From: Herminiimonas sp.
GTDB lineage: Bacteria; Pseudomonadota; Gammaproteobacteria; Burkholderiales; Burkholderiaceae_D
Reading direction: 5' to 3'
Assembly: GCA_027310305.1 (NCBI GenBank)
Contig: DAIDBD010000098.1
Span: 30,324-94,323, forward strand
Length of the DNA stretch: 64,000 bases
In this document: positions 60,031 to 64,000 of the stretch, in pieces
Layout of the letters: every line of letters starts with the position of its first letter
Position numbering within the stretch: the stretch's first letter is position 1
Position numbers and translations under genes: made by a program
Notes under the pieces: model-generated
Told to the model about the DNA's origin: nothing
What the model saw: only the letters and a program-made list of their open reading frames with translations
Databases searched by the model: none

Positions 60031-62700
60031 TTACGATGCGATGCCGAATTCTGCAATAAATGCGTCCATTGCCGAAGCGGGAATCGGCCGGCTGAAATAA
60101 TATCCCTGCGCCTCTTCGCAGCCCTCTGCACGGAGGAAATCGCGCTGCTGTTCCGTTTTCACGCCTTCGGCGATCAGGGACAGTCGCAAATTTTTCGCCA
60201 TTGCAATAATGGTCCGCACAATCGCGACGCTGTCCCGGTCATCCGGTATGTCCTGAACGAAAGATTTGTCGATTTTGACGTAATCGATCGGAAATTGTTT
60301 CAGATAGTTTAGCGATGAATAGCCGGTGCCGAAATCGTCGATCGCGATCCGGATGCCGTGACCGCTCAATTCTTCCAGGGTCGCTTCAACGCTTTGCGGA
60401 TCATGCATCATCAGGCTTTCGGTAATTTCCACTTCCAGCATGTGCAGCGGATAACCGATTTCTCTAGCCACATCCAGAATGCAGTCGACCAAGCCCTGCT
60501 TTCGAAACTGCCGTACCGACAGATTGACCGCCATCCGCAACGGATAGCCGGTATCGATCCACGTCCTGCCTTGCCGGCAGGCGGTGTGGATAACCCACTC
60601 GCCGATCGGAATGATCAACCCGGTTTCTTCCGCCAAGGGAATGAACTTGTCGGGCGAAATACGGCCCAGGGTCGGATGATGCCAGCGCAACAGGGCTTCG
60701 ACGCCAGCGATCTTGCCATTGGATAAATCGATGCGCGGCTGATATTCGAGGAACAGCTCGTTTCTCTCCAGTGCCGCATGCAGACTGTTTGCCATAACCA
60801 TGAATTCCTGAGCGCGCGAATTCATATCGGCGGAAAAGAATTTATACCGGTTGCGCCCTTCTTCCTTGGCCCGATACATGGCGGTATCGGCATGTTTGAG
60901 AAGCGTCGCAACGTCGGTGCCATCCTGCGGATAAATACTGATGCCGATGCTGCCCGAGATATACAGCTGGTGGTCTTCGATCTTCATCGGCGTAGTCAGG
61001 GATTCCAGCAACTGCTGGGCGATCAGCGTTGCCTCATCCGTATTGCGCAACTGCTCCAGGATGACGGTAAATTCATCGCCGCCGAGCCGCCCCACCGTGT
61101 CGCTTTCCCTCACATTCGCCAGCAGACGCACCGTCACCTCCTGCAGCAATTTGTCTCCAATGCCGTGTCCCAGCGAATCGTTGATCACCTTGAACTGATC
61201 GAGATCGATAAAAATTACGCAAACCATTTCCTCCTGCCGTTTTGCACGCACAACGGCCTCTTCCAGCCGGTCGTGAAGCAAAATCCGGTTCGGCAGCCTG
61301 GTCAGCGGATCGTGATTGGCAAGAAATTCCAGCCGCGCTTCGTAATCCTTGTATTGGGAGATGTCATTGAAGACGCCGACGTAATGCGTCACATCCAGAT
61401 TATTGGCCCGCACCGCCGTCATGCTCAGCAGTTCGGCATATATTTCGCCGCTCTTGCGCCGGTCCGAAATTTCCCCCTGCCAGTAGCCCGCTTCACGCAG
61501 CCTGTTCCACATGTCTGCATAAAAAGCATCGTCATGCTGTCCGGAACCGAACATCTTCGGCGGTTTGCCGATTGCTTCCTCTGCCGCGTATCCGGTGATG
61601 CGGGTGAATGCGTTGTTGACTGACACCACGCGTCCGTCGGCATCGGTAATCATGATGCCTTCGATTGTATTTTCCATTGCACTGGCAGCCAGACGCGAAC
61701 TGCGTCCGGCGTCTTCACGCTCCCGCTCCCAGGCAATCTGGCGCTCCAGCGTCCAGCGATAAATGCCGAAGCAGCCCGCCAACAACAGAAACATCAAAAG
61801 ATACGGATATTGCGCCTGCTGCCACCATGCAGCTTGAATATTCGATAACGGAGCGGTGACGAAAAGAGTCAGCGGATAACGCGAAAGCCGGTGAAATGCA
61901 AAAATCTGGTCGGCGTCCGCCAGACTCGCATTTCCGGTGACCAGTCCGCGTTGGGGATAATTATGCTGCTGTAAAAAATTGATCAGAGCGCCGGTGCGGG
62001 GTTGACCATAGACTTCGCTTAACTCGATTTCCTTGGGCGCAGGATACCTGGTCAATAAAAAGCTGTCATCCCGCAGGACGCCGATTGCAGTATTGTCTTG
62101 AAGGAATAAATCCTGCCAAAAACTTTGCTGCCTGTTTAAAGGCAATGCTGCGTGAAGTATATACAGCAATTCATTATTTTTATCCCGGATCGCATATCGA
62201 AAGGGAATTACCCACTCCTTGACCACCAGACCGACGGATGGCTGTCCGAGATTAAGCCTTTCTCCTTGCAGCAAAGCATCGCGCGCCACCAAAAAAGACG
62301 GCACTTTTCCGACGAAGGCAAGGGGCTTTCCTGTATCGGCCGCAGTGGAAGCGAGTATTTGACCATCAGGATTTACCAGATTAACAACCTGAAAATCTGG
62401 ATTGGCCTGATGAAATCGCTTCAATAATATCTGTGCACGTTCATGATTTGACGCATTGTTTTCATCGAGCAACTGTTGGCCGAGCAAATCGAAAGCGCTT
62501 TCGAATTGCGAAAAATAAGCATCCAGCGACTTTCCCGCCAATTCGGCAATCGATGATAGATAACGTAATTGGTCTTCCTTCTCGGTTTTCCATGTAAGCC
62601 AGGAAAAAACCGCTCCAAAAACCAGTAAAAACAGAATCAGCAAACCAAAACCCCGTTTCATGTTGCGAATTGGCAGATATTGAGTGCGCTTGATGGACAT
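60031..62700 (-). CDS. Membrane-bound PAS-GGDEF-EAL c-di-GMP enzyme
   Basis: The 889-residue protein has a transmembrane helix at about 15-36, a large periplasmic sensor (dCACHE-like, to about 295) and a second helix (about 297-316). A PAS domain (335-450), a GGDEF domain with intact GGDEF (540-544) and an EAL domain with Glu668-Ala669-Leu670 follow. The other EAL motifs (NLSVRQF, EVEITES, IDDFGTGYSS, VKIDKSFV, AEGVKTE) are present. Both halves look catalytically possible, so synthesis or hydrolysis cannot be decided. It diverges from the arsR gene. Confidence 0.92.
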   Translation of the reverse strand: MSIKRTQYLPIRNMKRGFGLLILFLLVFGAVFSWLTWKTEKEDQLRYLSSIAELAGKSLDAYFSQFESAFDLLGQQLLDENNASNHERAQILLKRFHQANPDFQVVNLVNPDGQILASTAADTGKPLAFVGKVPSFLVARDALLQGERLNLGQPSVGLVVKEWVIPFRYAIRDKNNELLYILHAALPLNRQQSFWQDLFLQDNTAIGVLRDDSFLLTRYPAPKEIELSEVYGQPRTGALINFLQQHNYPQRGLVTGNASLADADQIFAFHRLSRYPLTLFVTAPLSNIQAAWWQQAQYPYLLMFLLLAGCFGIYRWTLERQIAWEREREDAGRSSRLAASAMENTIEGIMITDADGRVVSVNNAFTRITGYAAEEAIGKPPKMFGSGQHDDAFYADMWNRLREAGYWQGEISDRRKSGEIYAELLSMTAVRANNLDVTHYVGVFNDISQYKDYEARLEFLANHDPLTRLPNRILLHDRLEEAVVRAKRQEEMVCVIFIDLDQFKVINDSLGHGIGDKLLQEVTVRLLANVRESDTVGRLGGDEFTVILEQLRNTDEATLIAQQLLESLTTPMKIEDHQLYISGSIGISIYPQDGTDVATLLKHADTAMYRAKEEGRNRYKFFSADMNSRAQEFMVMANSLHAALERNELFLEYQPRIDLSNGKIAGVEALLRWHHPTLGRISPDKFIPLAEETGLIIPIGEWVIHTACRQGRTWIDTGYPLRMAVNLSVRQFRKQGLVDCILDVAREIGYPLHMLEVEITESLMMHDPQSVEATLEELSGHGIRIAIDDFGTGYSSLNYLKQFPIDYVKIDKSFVQDIPDDRDSVAIVRTIIAMAKNLRLSLIAEGVKTEQQRDFLRAEGCEEAQGYYFSRPIPASAMDAFIAEFGIAS

Positions 62701-62807
62701 TGATATAGTCGTATGGAAAAACTGGGGAAATGATGGCTATCGGCAGTATCAATTCGAACACACTATTAGATTTTTGTAACGTTTTTTAACATTTTGCCGC
62801 TTGCGCA

Positions 62808-62869
62808 TTTTCATGGCCCCGATTCACAAATATGCTAGTATCGCTTGCGTTATTTCAATATTTATTGAA
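62808..62869 (+). promoter_or_regulatory. arsR promoter and operator-like palindrome
   Basis: A weak -35 (TTTTCA, 62808-62813) and a good -10 (TATGCT, 62831-62836) are 17 bases apart. The inverted repeat TTCAATA-TT-TATTGAA (62854-62869) lies just after the expected transcription start and before the arsR start codon. ArsR-type repressors bind such AT-rich palindromes. Binding by this protein is inference. Confidence 0.6.
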
Positions 62870-62879
62870 TTATAAAATA

Positions 62880-63212
62880 ATGAAACTGCCGGCACCTCCA
62901 ATTTCCATTACCGAACGACAAACGGTTCGGGCACTCGCTGCCTTGGCGCAGACGACGCGTCTGCGGATTTTCCGAGCCTTGGTCATCGCCGGCAAAGAGG
63001 GCATGCCCGCCGGGGTTCTTTCGTCAACGCTCGACATCGCACCGTCGGGACTGTCCTTCCACCTGAAAGAATTAACCCACGCCGGCTTGATCGAAGTTCG
63101 CCAGGCCGGACGTTTCATGATTTACACCGCCTGTTATGCCGAAATGAATGCGCTGCTGGCTTATCTGACGGAGAACTGCTGCAAAGGATCCGACAGCTCA
63201 TGCGCATGCTGA
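62880..63212 (+). CDS. arsR: ArsR-family metalloregulator with C-terminal cysteine cluster
   Basis: The ATG at 62880 (MKLPAPPISITERQ) gives 110 residues; an upstream ATG at 62832 would run through the operator. The winged helix is GMPAGVLSSTLDIAPSGLSFHLKELTHAGLI. The usual ELCVCDL arsenic site in helix 3 is missing. Instead the C-terminus has NCC and CAC separated by six residues, similar to the Acidithiobacillus-type C-terminal As(III) site. It is followed by an arsI-like gene, which supports an arsenic response. Confidence 0.85.
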   Translation: MKLPAPPISITERQTVRALAALAQTTRLRIFRALVIAGKEGMPAGVLSSTLDIAPSGLSFHLKELTHAGLIEVRQAGRFMIYTACYAEMNALLAYLTENCCKGSDSSCAC

Positions 63213-63234
63213 CACCACTCAAAAGGAAATCATC

Positions 63235-63738
63235 ATGAAACGCTTTCACCTTCATATTGCCGTTGCAGACCTGGCTGCCAATATCCGGTTTTATTCGCAG
63301 TTGTTCGGCATGCCGCCGACAACGGAAAAACCCGATTACGCCAAATGGATGCTTGACGATCCAAGGATCAATTTCGCCATTTCAGCGCGCGGTATGACCC
63401 CGGGACTGGACCACATCGGCATCCAGGTCGACTCGGAAGGCGAGTTGGCAGCCGTCAAAATGCGTTACGACGCAACGGATGCCTCTTCAGTCACCACGGA
63501 AACCGGTACCGCCTGCTGCTACGTGGAGTCAAACAAGCATTGGCTGACCGATCCGCAAGGCATCGCCTGGGAAGCGTTCCATTCGCTGTCAAATATACCG
63601 ACGTTTTCCGGAAACGAAGCTGTAGAACCGAACGCATGCTGCACGCCAAAAAGTGCGGCAGCATCGGCACTGTCGGCCACGCGCGGCAAGCCTGTTGGCA
63701 TCGCGATTGCGGAAAGCGCCGCGACGAAGTGCTGCTAA
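63235..63738 (+). CDS. arsI: ArsI/CadI-family glyoxalase-fold metalloprotein (C-As lyase-like)
   Basis: The 167-residue protein is a vicinal-oxygen-chelate protein with candidate metal ligands His5/His7 (FHLHIAV), His60 (GLDHIG) and Glu113 (AWEAF). The Cys94-Cys95 pair (ACCYVES) matches the paired cysteines that bind trivalent organoarsenicals in ArsI. ArsI cleaves the carbon-arsenic bond of methylarsenite and aromatic arsenicals; the related CadI is cadmium-induced. Extra Cys pairs lie in the C-terminal tail (NACC, KCC). AAAGGA before the ATG is a fair ribosome-binding site. arsC follows. Confidence 0.8.
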   Translation: MKRFHLHIAVADLAANIRFYSQLFGMPPTTEKPDYAKWMLDDPRINFAISARGMTPGLDHIGIQVDSEGELAAVKMRYDATDASSVTTETGTACCYVESNKHWLTDPQGIAWEAFHSLSNIPTFSGNEAVEPNACCTPKSAAASALSATRGKPVGIAIAESAATKCC

Positions 63739-63784
63739 CGATCGCCGGCGTGCCGGCATTGAAACCATGATTGGAAGGAAATCG

Positions 63785-63883
63785 ATGAATACGCCGTTTA
63801 ACGTTCTGTTTCTCTGCACCGGGAATTCCGCGCGCAGCATATTGGCGGAATGCCTGCTGAATCATCCTAAAAACCGCAGTTGA
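63785..63883 (+). pseudogene. arsC: Truncated arsenate reductase (ArsC, low-molecular-weight phosphatase type)
   Basis: GGAAGGA precedes an ATG at 63785, giving MNTPFNVLFLCTGNSARS, the phosphate-binding loop CTGNSARS of thioredoxin/glutaredoxin-linked ArsC proteins. The family likeness ends at LLNH (about residue 28, near 63865), after which the frame continues only four residues to a stop at 63881-63883. Intact ArsC proteins have about 140-170 residues. The break coincides with foreign sequence that holds an opposite-strand ORF end. Confidence 0.75.
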
Positions 63884-63998
63884 CCGAAGATTTGTCGCAC
63901 AACAGCAGCGTTTTGGGTGGCCCGATACCGGCAAGAGTCAGTTTGAGGTGCTCACACACGCAGCGCCAGACGGTCGTGTCCTGCAACTGCTCCGCAGC
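63867..63998 (-). CDS. C-terminal end of an unidentified ORF, possibly an insertion-sequence transposase
   Basis: An open minus-strand frame enters from the right edge and ends at TAG (63869-63867), giving 43 residues that include WRCVCEHLKL, IGPPKT and CDKSSVNCGF. I recognise no family with certainty. Because its stop lies only a few bases from where arsC is broken, the simplest reading is the last part of a transposase near the end of an inserted element. A flanking unrelated gene joined by deletion is the alternative. Confidence 0.4.
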   Translation of the reverse strand, partial: AAEQLQDTTVWRCVCEHLKLTLAGIGPPKTLLLCDKSSVNCGF

Positions 63999-64000
63999 CT

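Overview
The window looks like a chromosomal segment of a betaproteobacterium of the order Burkholderiales, most likely Oxalobacteraceae (Herminiimonas/Janthinobacterium type). The reasons are the minus-strand order leuC-(entericidin)-leuD-leuB-asd-fimV-truA-trpF-trpB-trpA-accD-folC-dedD-cvpA-purF, a phasin with a histone-H1-like tail, moderate GC and protein-level similarity. The assignment comes from gene order and family recognition, not from a database search.

Layout. 1-3.4 kb: end of an unidentified gene, a Tat-exported small subunit with a GMC flavoprotein, and a membrane-anchored lipase-like hydrolase. 3.4-7 kb: a small membrane protein, a secreted fasciclin protein, a phasin, a TetR regulator with a palindrome inside its promoter, and a LOG-family protein. 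7-8.4 kb: a cystathionine gamma-synthase-family PLP enzyme behind a SAM-II riboswitch and an intrinsic terminator. 8.4-22.4 kb: a near-complete MSHA type IV pilus locus in transcription order E-G-F-(B)-A-C-D-O-P then I-(I2/N)-J-K-L-M-N; no mshQ is visible. 22.5-40.2 kb: the housekeeping block (purF, cvpA, dedD, folC, accD, trpABF, truA, fimV, asd, leuBDC). 40.3-43.5 kb: M48 lipoprotein protease, MFS transporter, aroC. 43.7-49.3 kb: a two-gene signalling module (receiver-DUF3369-degenerate GGDEF-EAL protein plus a large PAS/GAF hybrid sensor kinase). 49.3-55.5 kb: an LplT-PlsC fusion, a renalase-like flavoprotein, a CBS protein, metY, an alpha/beta hydrolase and a DUF962 protein. 55.4-59.7 kb: YihY, WrbA, DUF2069, a GlcD-like oxidase and a DUF4124 protein. 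59.7-59.9 kb: tRNA-Arg(TCT) and tRNA-Pro(TGG). 60-62.7 kb: a membrane PAS-GGDEF-EAL protein. 62.8-64 kb: an arsenic-type arsR-arsI-arsC start in which arsC is broken after about 28 residues by foreign sequence carrying the end of a minus-strand ORF.

Themes. Cyclic-di-GMP connects three places: the pilus extension ATPase MshE carries the N-terminal MshEN motifs known to bind c-di-GMP, and two other loci encode c-di-GMP turnover enzymes. Methionine/sulfur metabolism appears twice (riboswitch-controlled CGS-family gene; metY with a structured leader), while metZ is absent from its common place beside purF. Non-coding structure is plentiful: the SAM-II aptamer, a two-copy palindromic repeat, long intergenic inverted repeats at trpB/trpA and mshA/mshC, and operator-like palindromes in front of the TetR and ArsR genes.
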